Of a stretch of 64,000 bases of DNA, positions 16,107-24,463 are shown piece after piece; position 1 is the stretch's first letter, and every line of letters begins with the position of its first letter. The notes below the pieces were generated by a model. It was not told the DNA's origin. It ran no database searches and worked only from the letters and a program-made list of their open reading frames with translations. Both the position numbers and the translations under genes were made by a program. Source of the DNA: Flavobacterium sp. W4I14 (GTDB taxonomy: Bacteria > Bacteroidota > Bacteroidia > Sphingobacteriales > Sphingobacteriaceae); contig JAUSZU010000001.1 of assembly GCA_030817875.1 (NCBI GenBank), positions 6,138,001-6,202,000 of the forward strand, read 5' to 3'.

Positions 16107-17687
16107 GTGAAGAAATTAACCATTGGAACACGCGGTAGCGACCTGGCTTTATGGCAAGCAAATCATATAAAAGATGAATTGGCTGCAATTGGAATAGAAG
16201 CAGAAATAAAAATCATTAAAACGCAGGGCGATAAAATCCTGAATTTAAGATTGGATAAACTGGAAGGCAAAGGCTTTTTTACCAAAGAACTGGAAGAAGA
16301 GCTTTTGGGTGGAACAATTGATCTGGCTGTACATTGCCTTAAAGATTTACCTACTACGCACCCTGAAGGGTTGATTATTGCCGCTTTACCACCGCGTGAA
16401 GAAGCAAGTGAATATCTTTTGATTTTAAAAGATTGTGTAGATGTTTCGCAAAAGCTTTCGTTAAAAAAAGGCGCAATGGTTGGCACTTCATCTAATCGCC
16501 GCAAAGCCCAGTTATTGGGTTTACGTCCCGATTTAGAGGTTGAAGATTTACGCGGAAATGTACCCACCCGCATCCAAAAACTTCGTGATGAAGATTATGA
16601 TGCCATTCTGATTGCAAAAGCTGGTGTTAAGCGCTTAAATCTAGATGTGAGCGATTTACATGTGGAAGAATTAGAAACTACTGAGTTTATCCCGGCACCT
16701 GCTCAGGGCGCATTGGCTATTCAGATCAGGGAAAATGATACCGAGCTTTTTGATGCATTGCAAAAATTGCACGACCGAGAAACGGCAGAGACAGTAACCG
16801 TAGAACGTAAGGTGTTAAACCTTTTCGAAGGCGGTTGCCACATGCCTTTGGGCTGTTATTGCAAAAAAGAAAACGGAAAATTCGAAATATGGACTTCAAA
16901 AGCCGAAACGGCCGATCATTTTCCTGAGCGCTTGTTTTTACGCGCAGAAAGTACCGAAGGTTTGGCAGAAAAAATTGTGGACAAGTTTAATGCAGAAAGA
17001 AAGAAACCAGCAAAGGTTTTCATCTCACGCGAAATTGGCGAACACAGTTATTTCCGTAGAGCATTAGAAAATAATAATATTGAAATAGAAGGGCGTTCGT
17101 TAATCCGTACGTTTCCGATAGTAACTGTTTTAGATCAGTTTATCTTAAGGCATGTAGACTGGGTTTTCTTCAGCAGCCGCAATAGTGTAGAATATTTTTT
17201 CAACTTAAAACCAGTATTGCCAAAGAAAACAAGGTTTGGTGTGGTAGGAAGAGGATCAGAAGATGCCTTGCGTAAATTTGGCCATATTGCCGATTTTGTT
17301 GGCGAGAGTGGTGATATTACCGAAGTTGCTGAAGATTTCGCGCAATTGGTTGGCGGTCAGCAAATACTGTTTCCAAGAGCACAGGATTCTTTACAATCGA
17401 TTCAAAAATCATTACCAGCTGATGCTAAAATAATCGATCTGCCGATCTACGAAACGGTAATTGAAGATGATATTGACCAAAGTTATGCTGATGTACTGAT
17501 TTTTACCAGTCCCTCAAATGTTGATGCCTATTTCGCTGATAATCTATTGGAGCCGGGCCAACAGGTAATTGCCATTGGAAACTCTACCGGTAAGAAATTT
17601 GATGAAATGGGCGTGAAATATGCTTTGCCTTATTCGCCTGATGAAATTGGACTAGCTGAGGCAGTGTTTGGGATTGAAGTAAGGTAG
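16107..17687 (+). CDS. hemCD: Fused hydroxymethylbilane synthase / uroporphyrinogen-III synthase
   Basis: 526 residues encoding two successive haem enzymes in one chain. Residues 1-~300 are HemC, with KLTIGTRGSDLALWQANHI at the start, the substrate-binding SSNRRKAQL segment (128-136), and Cys244 in GGCHMPLG that carries the dipyrromethane cofactor. Residues ~305-526 are HemD-like: KVFISREIGEHSYFRRALE begins the first half-domain, DWVFFSSRNSVEYFF is the conserved linker region and YADVLIFTSPSNVDAYF is the second-domain motif. HemD sequences diverge widely, but this arrangement fits. The start is GTG. Fusion would channel unstable hydroxymethylbilane directly to ring closure. Confidence 0.93.
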   Translation: MKKLTIGTRGSDLALWQANHIKDELAAIGIEAEIKIIKTQGDKILNLRLDKLEGKGFFTKELEEELLGGTIDLAVHCLKDLPTTHPEGLIIAALPPREEASEYLLILKDCVDVSQKLSLKKGAMVGTSSNRRKAQLLGLRPDLEVEDLRGNVPTRIQKLRDEDYDAILIAKAGVKRLNLDVSDLHVEELETTEFIPAPAQGALAIQIRENDTELFDALQKLHDRETAETVTVERKVLNLFEGGCHMPLGCYCKKENGKFEIWTSKAETADHFPERLFLRAESTEGLAEKIVDKFNAERKKPAKVFISREIGEHSYFRRALENNNIEIEGRSLIRTFPIVTVLDQFILRHVDWVFFSSRNSVEYFFNLKPVLPKKTRFGVVGRGSEDALRKFGHIADFVGESGDITEVAEDFAQLVGGQQILFPRAQDSLQSIQKSLPADAKIIDLPIYETVIEDDIDQSYADVLIFTSPSNVDAYFADNLLEPGQQVIAIGNSTGKKFDEMGVKYALPYSPDEIGLAEAVFGIEVR

Positions 17688-17734
17688 AGAGGGTAGGAAG
17701 GTTTAGGGTGGAGGCATTAGCGTTTAAGGTTTAA

Positions 17735-17880
17735 AATAATTGAGTCTTGATACCTGATACTATAATCTTGATACTAAATCTAAAAATCTGTGTAATCATT
17801 CAATCTGTGCAATCATCCCAAAGGAAAAAATAAAAGATATTCAGGTCTCGATACTTGATACTAAATACTTGATACAAATA
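17735..17880. repeat. CTTGATAC iterations before hemB
   Basis: The gap before hemB holds five or more copies of (C)TTGATAC or a close variant (at about 17742, 17766, 17847, 17855 and 17868), plus a doubled TGTGTAATCATTCAATCTGT / TGTGCAATCATCC word (17790-17818). The last copy ends 6 bases before the ATG. The same octamer recurs before 25227 and, inverted, before ilvA and leuD. Confidence 0.6.
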
Positions 17881-17882
17881 AA

Positions 17883-18851
17883 ATGTTAAATCGTCCGCGT
17901 AGATTAAGGAAAAACCCGTTGGTGAGAGAGATGGTAGCCGAAACCCGGTTATCGAAAGATATGTTTGTGTACCCTTACTTTGTAGTGCCAGGCAGCAATG
18001 TTACCCACGCCATTGATGCCATGCCGGGGGTAAACCATTATTCGATTGATACCCTGGTTAAAGATGTAGAGGCCGGAATGAAAAAAGGACTCAACAAAAT
18101 TATGCTATTTGGCGTTGGCGACGAAAAATCTGAAGATGCTAAGTCTGCTTATCATGATCATTCTTTGGTTCCAACTGCAGTTCGTGAATTAAAAAAACAA
18201 TTCGGAGACGATTTATATGTAATTACCGATGTTTGCGTTTGTTCTTATACTACCCATGGCCATTGCGGTATTTTGGAGAACGATTATGTCCAAAACGATA
18301 AAACAGTTGAGGTAATCGCTAAAATGGCTTTAACACATGCCGAAGCTGGTGCTGATATGTTTGCCCCGTCTGATATGATGGACGGAAGGATTGAGGCCAT
18401 GCGAAATCTCTTAGATGAAAACGGTTTTGTTAATGCGGCCATTATGAGCCATGCCACAAAATTTGCTTCTGCTTATTATGGTCCTTTTAGAGAGGCTGCC
18501 GATTGTGCGCCAAGTAAAGGTGATAGGAAGGCTTATCAGATGGACTTCAGAAACCCGTTGGAAGCTTTACGAGAAGCGCAGCTGGATGAACAAGAGGGTG
18601 CTGATGTGTTAATGGTAAAACCAGGTTTAGCTTATCTGGATATTATCCAAAGGTTAAAACAAGATACCAATTTGCCAATTGCGGTTTATAACGTATCTGG
18701 CGAATACTCGATGGTAAAGGCAGCTGCCGAACGCGGTTGGATAGATGAACAAAAAGTGGTAATGGAAACCATGCATGCCTTCGCCCGTGCAGGGGCAAGT
18801 ATTATTACCACTTACCATATCAAAGATATTTTAAATAACGATTGGATGTAA
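17883..18851 (+). CDS. hemB: Porphobilinogen synthase (delta-aminolevulinate dehydratase)
   Basis: 322 residues. It condenses two 5-aminolevulinates to porphobilinogen. The two Schiff-base lysines are Lys193 (SHATKFASAYYGPFR) and Lys246 (LMVKPGLAYLDI). The zinc-site cysteines Cys118, Cys120 and Cys128 (DVCVCSYTTHGHCG) place it in the Zn-dependent class. The N-terminal RPRRLRKNPLVREMV arm used for octamer assembly is present. It is followed after ~90 bases by hemL. Confidence 0.96.
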   Translation: MLNRPRRLRKNPLVREMVAETRLSKDMFVYPYFVVPGSNVTHAIDAMPGVNHYSIDTLVKDVEAGMKKGLNKIMLFGVGDEKSEDAKSAYHDHSLVPTAVRELKKQFGDDLYVITDVCVCSYTTHGHCGILENDYVQNDKTVEVIAKMALTHAEAGADMFAPSDMMDGRIEAMRNLLDENGFVNAAIMSHATKFASAYYGPFREAADCAPSKGDRKAYQMDFRNPLEALREAQLDEQEGADVLMVKPGLAYLDIIQRLKQDTNLPIAVYNVSGEYSMVKAAAERGWIDEQKVVMETMHAFARAGASIITTYHIKDILNNDWM

Positions 18852-18852
18852 T

Positions 18853-18935
18853 GAGGTGGAAGGTAGAGGGTTTAAAGGCGGAGGGTTTAGCCCCTCAAAA
18901 CCTTTAACCTTCTACCTTTCAGCCTTCAACCTTAA
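18853..18935. repeat. Inverted AGGTGGAGGGT-family repeat between hemB and hemL
   Basis: AAGGTAGAGGGTTTAAAGG (about 18859-18877) faces CCTTTAACCTTCTACCTT (about 18901-18918), an almost perfect inverted pair, with a further GGCGGAGGGTTTAGCCCCTC core. It can form a hairpin ahead of the hemL start and belongs to the dispersed family described at 6720. Confidence 0.6.
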
Positions 18936-18940
18936 CAAAG

Positions 18941-20311
18941 ATGTTAGATTCATTAAAGAAAATGTTTTCAGGCAACGAAGCCGATATTCCGGTAAATACA
19001 GGTAGTAAACCTGATATTTCGAGGGTAAAATCTGCCGAACTGTACGAAAAATCAAAAACTTATTTCCCTGGTGGGGTAAACTCACCTGTTAGGGCTTTTA
19101 AATCTGTTTACGGTACACCACTTTTTATCGAAAAAGGTGATGGCTGTTATATATGGGATGCCGATGGTAATCAGTTTATCGATTTCTGCGGTAGCTGGGG
19201 GCCGTTAATTTTGGGACATAACAACCCTAAAATCCGCGAAAAAGTTACCGAGGTAATGCAGAACGGAATGAGCTTTGGTGCACCAACAGCTTTAGAAAAT
19301 GAATTGGCAGAGCTGATTATTAAAAACAATCGTTTTGTTGAGAAAATCCGTTTTACGAGTTCAGGTACCGAAGCGGTAATGTCGGCCATTCGTTTGGCAA
19401 GAGGTTTTACCGGTCGCGATAAAATTTTAAAATTCGAAGGCTGTTACCATGGTCATAGCGATTCGCTTTTGGTTAAAGCCGGTTCTGGTTTGGTTACTTT
19501 TGGTGAAACCTCTTCTGCAGGTGTGCCAAAATCTTTCGCTGAAGAAACCATAGTGGTACCCCTAAATGATAAAACAGCTATTGAACAGGCTTTTGCGCAG
19601 TTCAAAGATCAGATTGCTGCGGTAATTATTGAGGGTATTCCGGCAAATAATGGTTTGATTATTCAAGATGAGGAATATATTCATTTCTTGCGTAAAATCT
19701 GTACTGATAACGGTTCCCTTCTGATTTTTGATGAAGTTATTACCGGTTTCAGGGTAGGTTTTGAAGGTGCAGCCGCGCATTATGGCATTACACCTGATAT
19801 TGTTACTTATGGTAAAATCATTGGTGGTGGCTTACCTGTTGGGATGTATGGTGCACGTGCTGAAATTATGGCACATATCTCTCCTGATGGTGGTGTGTAT
19901 CAGGCAGGTACCTTGTCTGGAAATCCGGTGGCTATGGCAGCGGGCATTGCAACATTAACAGAGCTGAACAAATCAAGCTTTTACAAAGATTTGAATACCA
20001 AAGCGCAAGAGTTTGTAGCCAGTATTCAGCGTTTTGCAACTGCACGTAATTATAAATTTAAGGTATTTACCATTGGTTCTATCTTCTGGTTTGCTTTTAC
20101 CGATAAAGATAAAATCCAATCGGCTGATGAGATTGATGCCAGCAGCATGGAGAAATTCAAAATTATGCACCGGGAGTTATTAAATAGAGGAATTTATTTA
20201 GGGCCATCGGGATATGAAGTTGGTTTCGTATCTTCAGCACATACTAAGATCGAATTGGAAAAAGCAAAACGTGCTATTTTTGAAGCATTAGATTTAGTGT
20301 TTAAGAAATAA
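18941..20311 (+). CDS. hemL: Glutamate-1-semialdehyde 2,1-aminomutase
   Basis: 456 residues. PLP enzyme producing 5-aminolevulinate from the HemA product. Lys292 (TYGKIIGGGLPVG) is the PLP lysine, with Asp264 in FDEVITGFRVG and the YFPGGVNSPVRAF entry motif at 41-53. The chain has an N-terminal extension of ~28 residues (SGNEADIPVNTGSKPD) before the family start. The ATG at 18941 is supported by position, but a start further in cannot be excluded. hemL is placed after hemB, not next to hemA. Confidence 0.95.
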   Translation: MLDSLKKMFSGNEADIPVNTGSKPDISRVKSAELYEKSKTYFPGGVNSPVRAFKSVYGTPLFIEKGDGCYIWDADGNQFIDFCGSWGPLILGHNNPKIREKVTEVMQNGMSFGAPTALENELAELIIKNNRFVEKIRFTSSGTEAVMSAIRLARGFTGRDKILKFEGCYHGHSDSLLVKAGSGLVTFGETSSAGVPKSFAEETIVVPLNDKTAIEQAFAQFKDQIAAVIIEGIPANNGLIIQDEEYIHFLRKICTDNGSLLIFDEVITGFRVGFEGAAAHYGITPDIVTYGKIIGGGLPVGMYGARAEIMAHISPDGGVYQAGTLSGNPVAMAAGIATLTELNKSSFYKDLNTKAQEFVASIQRFATARNYKFKVFTIGSIFWFAFTDKDKIQSADEIDASSMEKFKIMHRELLNRGIYLGPSGYEVGFVSSAHTKIELEKAKRAIFEALDLVFKK

Positions 20312-20378
20312 GGTTTTTTGTTTAACCACAGAGGACGCTGAGTTTTCACAGAGAACAAAGAGGCTTGTTCGGAAAATT

Positions 20379-20466
20379 GTCATTGCGGGGAGGAACGAAG
20401 AAGCAATCTTAGTCAATTGGTTTTAAATAGCGGTAGTAGTAAGATTGCTTCGTGCCTCGCAATGAC
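20379..20466. repeat. ~88-bp palindromic element, copy 1
   Basis: GTCATTGCGGGGAGGAACGA then AGAAGCAATCTTA (20379-20411) is inverted as TAAGATTGCTTCGTGCCTCG then CAATGAC (20440-20466). The ~28-base centre includes GGTTTTAAATAGCGGTAGTAG. A second copy at 34115-34199 has the same arms and a related centre, so this is a discrete element and not a simple terminator. The gap upstream (20318-20350) also holds an AACCACAGAGGACGCTGAG word. Confidence 0.75.
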
Positions 20467-20539
20467 GACGGAGTAGAATAAATCGGTGAAATCACATTAT
20501 CTGTGTAATTAAACCGAGGAAAAGATATTTAAAATTAAA

Positions 20540-20555
20540 AGCCCCTTTAGGGGTT
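20540..20555 (+). promoter_or_regulatory. Hairpin abutting the histidine kinase start
   Basis: AGCCCCTTTAGGGGTT can form a 5-6 bp GC-rich stem ending 5 bases before the ATG. It would sit over the ribosome-binding region of the kinase mRNA. It may just be a copy of a short dispersed palindrome. Confidence 0.4.
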
Positions 20556-20560
20556 GGGAT

Positions 20561-21427
20561 ATGAAGAAATCTATTATCATATTTTACGCATTATTGCTTT
20601 ACGCACTGATTCAACTAATTTCGTGGGGAACATTGGTGGTGCGTTTGCAGCCAAGCCGGATGACCATGATTATGGGCGAAGGTTCGGTGTTTTTGTTCTT
20701 GCTCTGTATTGGCGGTTATTTCCTTCATCAATCATTAAAACGTGAAGATAAATTAAGGGAACAACAGCAGAACTTTCTGATGTCGATTACCCACGAACTA
20801 AAATCACCTTTGGCGGCGATAAAACTTTCTATCCAAACCATTGTTAAACGTGATTTGGATAAGGCACGCCAAACTTCATTGCTTAACAATTCGCTAAAAG
20901 ATATTGAGCGTTTGGACGATCTGGTTGAAAATATGCTGTTGGCCACCAAGATCGAAAACCGTTCGTATACTTTTCCGAAGGAAGAATTTAACTTCTCGGA
21001 ACTGGTATATAAAATCACGGATAGGCTGCAGGTTCACTCTTGTGGATGTGAGCAGATTATAAATGCTAAAATTCAGCCAAATTTGCAGGTAATGGGTGAC
21101 AAATTTGCCTTATCGTCAGTAGTGACCAATTTAATTGAGAATGCGGTGAAGTATTCGAACCCGTGTGATGAGATAAATGTGCATTTAAACAAAGTTGATG
21201 GGCATATTCAATTAAGTGTGATGGATCAGGGGCCAGGTATTTCAGATGCCGAAAAAATGTTGATATTTGATAAGTTTTACCGCGTTGGTAACGAGAATGT
21301 CAGAAAAGCGAAAGGAACAGGTTTAGGCTTGTTTATTGTGAAGGAGGTTTTACAATACCATGATGCAGATATTACAGTAAAAGACAATTTGCCTCAAGGA
21401 AGTATTTTTGAAGTAACATTTAGTTAA
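20561..21427 (+). CDS. Sensor histidine kinase
   Basis: 288 residues. Two N-terminal membrane helices (~4-27 and ~39-56) flank a very short loop, so there is no extracytoplasmic sensor domain and any signal is sensed in or at the membrane. The DHp domain carries His78 in SITHELKSPL, and the catalytic domain has the N box VTNLIENAVKYS, G1 VMDQGPGIS and G2 GTGLGLFIV. A His-Ser-Cys-Gly-Cys motif (159-163) lies between DHp and ATPase domains and is unusual; it could bind a metal or act in redox sensing (inference). It is co-oriented with and 8 bases before its response regulator, inside the haem cluster. Confidence 0.9.
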   Translation: MKKSIIIFYALLLYALIQLISWGTLVVRLQPSRMTMIMGEGSVFLFLLCIGGYFLHQSLKREDKLREQQQNFLMSITHELKSPLAAIKLSIQTIVKRDLDKARQTSLLNNSLKDIERLDDLVENMLLATKIENRSYTFPKEEFNFSELVYKITDRLQVHSCGCEQIINAKIQPNLQVMGDKFALSSVVTNLIENAVKYSNPCDEINVHLNKVDGHIQLSVMDQGPGISDAEKMLIFDKFYRVGNENVRKAKGTGLGLFIVKEVLQYHDADITVKDNLPQGSIFEVTFS

Positions 21428-21435
21428 TCTCAATT

Positions 21436-22140
21436 ATGTCACAAAAATTAAGAATTCTATTGGTAGAAGACGAGGATCACTTGTTAGATGCTATCAAATT
21501 AAACCTCGAACTTGAGGGTTATAAAGTTCACGCCGTTAAAGATGGCAAAACCGCTCTTAAAATTTTTAAAGAAGAACGCTTTAATCTAATTATTTTAGAT
21601 GTAATGTTGCCTGAAATGGATGGTTTCCAGGTTTGCGAAACAATCCGTTTAGAGAATGCAGAAGTTCCGATTATGTTTTTAACAGCTAAAAACACTTCAG
21701 AAGACCGTGTTTTAGGTTTGAAAAAGGGAGCTGACGATTATTTGGTTAAACCTTTCAACTTAGAAGAATTAATTCTTCGTGTTGGTATTTTGGTTAAGCG
21801 CAGTTTGAAATCTGATGATTTAAAAGAATTGAATTCTTACAAAATCGGTGATAAAACAATCTATTTTAACTCTTTCGAATTAAAACACGATGATGGTACC
21901 ATCACACCGTTAACCAAAAAGGAAACGATGTTGTTGAAACTGTTGATCGAGCGTAAAAACGATGCGGTTTCAAGAGAGCAGATTTTAGAAACTGTTTGGA
22001 ATTATGATGTTTATCCTTCAACAAGAACAATTGATAACTTCATTTTAACTTTCCGTAAGTATTTCGAACCAGATCAAAAGAATCCAGTTTATTTCCATTC
22101 GATCCGTGGTGTAGGCTATAAATTTACTGATAGTCATTAA
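21436..22140 (+). CDS. OmpR-family response regulator
   Basis: 234 residues. The receiver domain (1-~120) has the acidic pair EDED (11-14), phosphoacceptor Asp55 in ILDVMLPEMDG and the conserved Lys in KPFNLEELILRV. The C-terminal winged-helix DNA-binding domain ends in TRTIDNFILTFRKYFEPD and FHSIRGVGYKF, typical of OmpR/PhoB regulators. It is probably phosphorylated by the adjacent kinase. Its stop overlaps the next gene start by one base (TAATG). Targets are unknown; the neighbouring hem genes are natural candidates. Confidence 0.93.
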   Translation: MSQKLRILLVEDEDHLLDAIKLNLELEGYKVHAVKDGKTALKIFKEERFNLIILDVMLPEMDGFQVCETIRLENAEVPIMFLTAKNTSEDRVLGLKKGADDYLVKPFNLEELILRVGILVKRSLKSDDLKELNSYKIGDKTIYFNSFELKHDDGTITPLTKKETMLLKLLIERKNDAVSREQILETVWNYDVYPSTRTIDNFILTFRKYFEPDQKNPVYFHSIRGVGYKFTDSH

Positions 22141-22655
22141 TGTACAATAATAAAGGCAGATATGCTTTAATGGCAGTTTTTGCGCTTGCTGCATTGGTTT
22201 GTGTATTTTTCAATCAATATCAGCTGGCCGCTGTTTCAGTACTGTTGTTTGCCTTTGTTGTTTGGAGCCATTTTAAGCATAGTTCGGTTTTGATGGCATC
22301 AAAACATTTCAAGAATAACGAATTCGGTAAAACCAAAGCCTTATTGGCTGAGGTGGTTAAGCCAGAGCGCTTGGCTAAAAGCCGAAGGGGTTATTACGAG
22401 TTTATGCAAGGCAACATGGCTTTGAAAGAAGAAGACTATGATAAAGCTGAATATCACTTTCAGTTGGCAAGCCGCTTTCCGGTGGGAGGTAAAAATGAGA
22501 AATCGTATGTACTGATCCATTTGGCTAATCTCGCCTTGCGGAAGAAAGATAGAGAAAGGGCAGAAGCTTATACGAAATTGGCCAAAGAACTTGCCGAAAC
22601 GCAACGCTCGAAAGATATTATCGTTAAAATTGAAAAAGAAATAAGCAAGTTATAA
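22140..22655 (+). CDS. Membrane-anchored TPR-like protein
   Basis: 171 residues. Two hydrophobic segments at 8-42 are followed by a soluble helical region with TPR-like pairs (FMQGNMALKEEDYDKAEYHF, then ASRFP and VLIHLANLALRKKDRERAEAY). It is translationally coupled to the response-regulator gene, suggesting a role in the same signalling unit, perhaps as a protein-protein adaptor. No catalytic motif is visible. Confidence 0.75.
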   Translation: MYNNKGRYALMAVFALAALVCVFFNQYQLAAVSVLLFAFVVWSHFKHSSVLMASKHFKNNEFGKTKALLAEVVKPERLAKSRRGYYEFMQGNMALKEEDYDKAEYHFQLASRFPVGGKNEKSYVLIHLANLALRKKDRERAEAYTKLAKELAETQRSKDIIVKIEKEISKL

Positions 22656-22728
22656 TATTAATATTGTCATTTTGAATAACGAAGCACCAGTTTAGGGATA
22701 AAAAGGTACTTCGTTTTTTTTTTATTTA

Positions 22729-22736
22729 TACCTTTG
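22729..22736 (+). promoter_or_regulatory. Candidate -7 promoter element before hemE
   Basis: TACCTTTG fits TAnnTTTG. It stands upstream of a palindromic repeat and ~130 bases ahead of hemE, so a transcript from here would carry the repeat in its leader. Confidence 0.45.
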
Positions 22737-22760
22737 CAAAATTAAAATTTTAGGCAGTCC

Positions 22761-22838
22761 GTCATCCTGAACTCAGTTCTGGATCTAACTAAAGAAAGAT
22801 GCTGAAATAAATCCGATAGTTGTCGGATCAGCATGACG
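22761..22838. repeat. Palindromic repeat in the hemE leader
   Basis: GTCATCCTGAACTCAGTTCT (22761-22780) and the inverse ATCAGCATGAC (ending 22837) bracket a centre with CCGATAGTTGTCGG. It is a member of the GTCATnCTGAA family. An in-frame ATG at 22833 lies inside the repeat and is not a credible start for hemE. Confidence 0.6.
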
Positions 22839-22862
22839 AGTAGTGCGACACCAAATACAATC

Positions 22863-23888
22863 ATGAAGAATAACTTATTTTTAGACGCAGCATTTTCAAA
22901 ACAAACCGAACGGCCACCAGTATGGATGATGCGTCAGGCAGGTCGTTTTATGCCACAATATTGGGAAATTAAAAACAAATACTCTTTTTTAGAGATGTGT
23001 AAAAATCCAGAAATTGCTGCAGATGTGACCATGTTGCCTGTTGATTTGTTGGATATTGACGCCGCGATTTTATTCTGCGATATTTTGGTAACCGGAGAGG
23101 CTATGGGTGGCGATTTAAGCTTCACTCAAGGCGTTGGACCTAAATTTGCCAATCCGGTACGTACCGCTCAAGACATCGAAAACTTAAATGTGGATTGTTT
23201 AGATGAATTGCAATACGTTGCTGATGCAATCAAAGTGATTCAACAGCGATTGGATAGCAGAATTCCATTGATCGGTTTCGCTGGCGCGCCATTTACCGTA
23301 ATGAGTTATTTAATTGAAGGGGGCTCTTCTAAAGATTTTAAATTAACCAAGCTCTTTATACACAATCAACCAGAGCTGGCGCACAAACTTTTGGCTAAAA
23401 TTGCAAAGGTAACGGCCGATTATCTGAATCTTCAGATTGCTGCTGGCGTTAATGCCGTGCAGATTTTTGATAGTTGGGCTCTTGCTTTATCCTGGAATGA
23501 TTATCAGGAGTTTTCTCACCGTTATATTCAGGAAATCATCGCTAACTTAAACAGAAAAGAAATTCCGGTGATTTCTTTCTGTAAAGGAAGTTCGGTTTTT
23601 GCTCCGATTATGGCAGAAGCTAAACCAGACGTAATTTCAGTTGACTGGAATGCTGATTTATTGAACATTAAAAATGCTTTGCCAGCAGGTATTGCCGTAC
23701 AGGGAAATTTAGATCCACATATTTTATATGCAGATAAAGCGGTAATTAAAGCGCAGATCCATAAATTATTCGAACGTATGCGTGGTACTGAAGGTTTTAT
23801 CTTCAACCTAGGGCATGGTATCATGCCAGATATTCCTTTTGATAACGTGAAATATGCAATTGACGTGGTAAAGGAGTTTAGATATTAA
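22863..23888 (+). CDS. hemE: Uroporphyrinogen decarboxylase
   Basis: About 341 residues. It removes four carboxyl groups from uroporphyrinogen III to give coproporphyrinogen III. The signature RQAGRFMPQYW near the N-terminus supplies the key arginines, and FCDILVTGEAMG and GFAGAPFTVMSYLIEGG are active-site segments. The start was set at MKNNLFLDAAF because the longer reading frame begins inside a palindromic repeat. The gene is followed by a toxin-antitoxin pair and then hemJ. Confidence 0.95.
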   Translation: MKNNLFLDAAFSKQTERPPVWMMRQAGRFMPQYWEIKNKYSFLEMCKNPEIAADVTMLPVDLLDIDAAILFCDILVTGEAMGGDLSFTQGVGPKFANPVRTAQDIENLNVDCLDELQYVADAIKVIQQRLDSRIPLIGFAGAPFTVMSYLIEGGSSKDFKLTKLFIHNQPELAHKLLAKIAKVTADYLNLQIAAGVNAVQIFDSWALALSWNDYQEFSHRYIQEIIANLNRKEIPVISFCKGSSVFAPIMAEAKPDVISVDWNADLLNIKNALPAGIAVQGNLDPHILYADKAVIKAQIHKLFERMRGTEGFIFNLGHGIMPDIPFDNVKYAIDVVKEFRY

Positions 23889-23946
23889 CCCCTAAAATCT
23901 CATAAAGCGGACTTTGAACGGTTGCTGTAAATCGTTATATTTGGAT

Positions 23947-24153
23947 ATGGAAACACTTATTATAAACATTCCTGAAAAAAAAAGCGAATTGGTAAAACAG
24001 CTTTTAAAGGAGCTTGGTGTTACTTTTAAAAAGGAGAGTGCGGGTAAATCTGTACCCAATTCAGTTACGCAAAAAACTATCGATGATGCACACAAGGGTA
24101 TCGGGATAGGCGAACCGATTAAAGATATAAATTCGTATATCAATTCCTTGTAG
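23947..24153 (+). CDS. Antitoxin of a YafQ-type module
   Basis: 68 residues, ending with TAG directly abutting the toxin ATG. An N-terminal amphipathic strand/helix (LIINIPEKKSELVKQLLKEL) is followed by a hydrophilic tail with KDINSYINSL. This size, layout and coupling match small RelB/DinJ-like or DUF2683-like antitoxins of Bacteroidota. I chose the ATG at 23947 over the longer frame from 23914, whose first 11 residues have no support. Confidence 0.75.
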   Translation: METLIINIPEKKSELVKQLLKELGVTFKKESAGKSVPNSVTQKTIDDAHKGIGIGEPIKDINSYINSL

Positions 24154-24435
24154 ATGTTTGTTCTAAAGCCTACCAATCAATTTGATAAAGACATTAAGCT
24201 AATGAAGAAACGTTCTGCAAAGAACATAAATCTCATTAAGGATTTTCTATTTAAATTAGAGATTGATGGTGCCAGTGGAATTGATAAGAAGCATCGCCCG
24301 CATAAATTAGTTGGAAACTATAAGGACAATTGGGAAGCTCATATTAAGCCTGATTTATTGATCATATGGTTTGAGATAACCGACGCAAAAGAAATAATTC
24401 TATTAAGGGTCGGAACACATTCTGATTTATTTTAA
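24154..24435 (+). CDS. YafQ/RelE-family mRNA interferase toxin
   Basis: 93 residues. The RelE-fold protein shows the family features PHKLVGNYKDNWEAHIKPDL and a terminal VGTHSDLF, both characteristic of YafQ. The residues corresponding to catalytic His (HRPHKL, EAHI, THSD) are present. YafQ-type toxins cleave mRNA on the ribosome. It directly follows its antitoxin and is inserted between hemE and hemJ, which otherwise would be neighbours. Confidence 0.85.
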   Translation: MFVLKPTNQFDKDIKLMKKRSAKNINLIKDFLFKLEIDGASGIDKKHRPHKLVGNYKDNWEAHIKPDLLIIWFEITDAKEIILLRVGTHSDLF

Positions 24436-24463
24436 ATAAAAGGCTTTATTCTACAAACATTCA

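Noticed and set aside
20312..20560. Possible insertion sequence remnant
   Set aside because: No transposase fragment; only palindromic elements and short repeat words.
22833..22862. Upstream ATG for hemE
   Set aside because: Lies inside a palindromic repeat; conserved HemE sequence starts at MKNNLFLDAAF.
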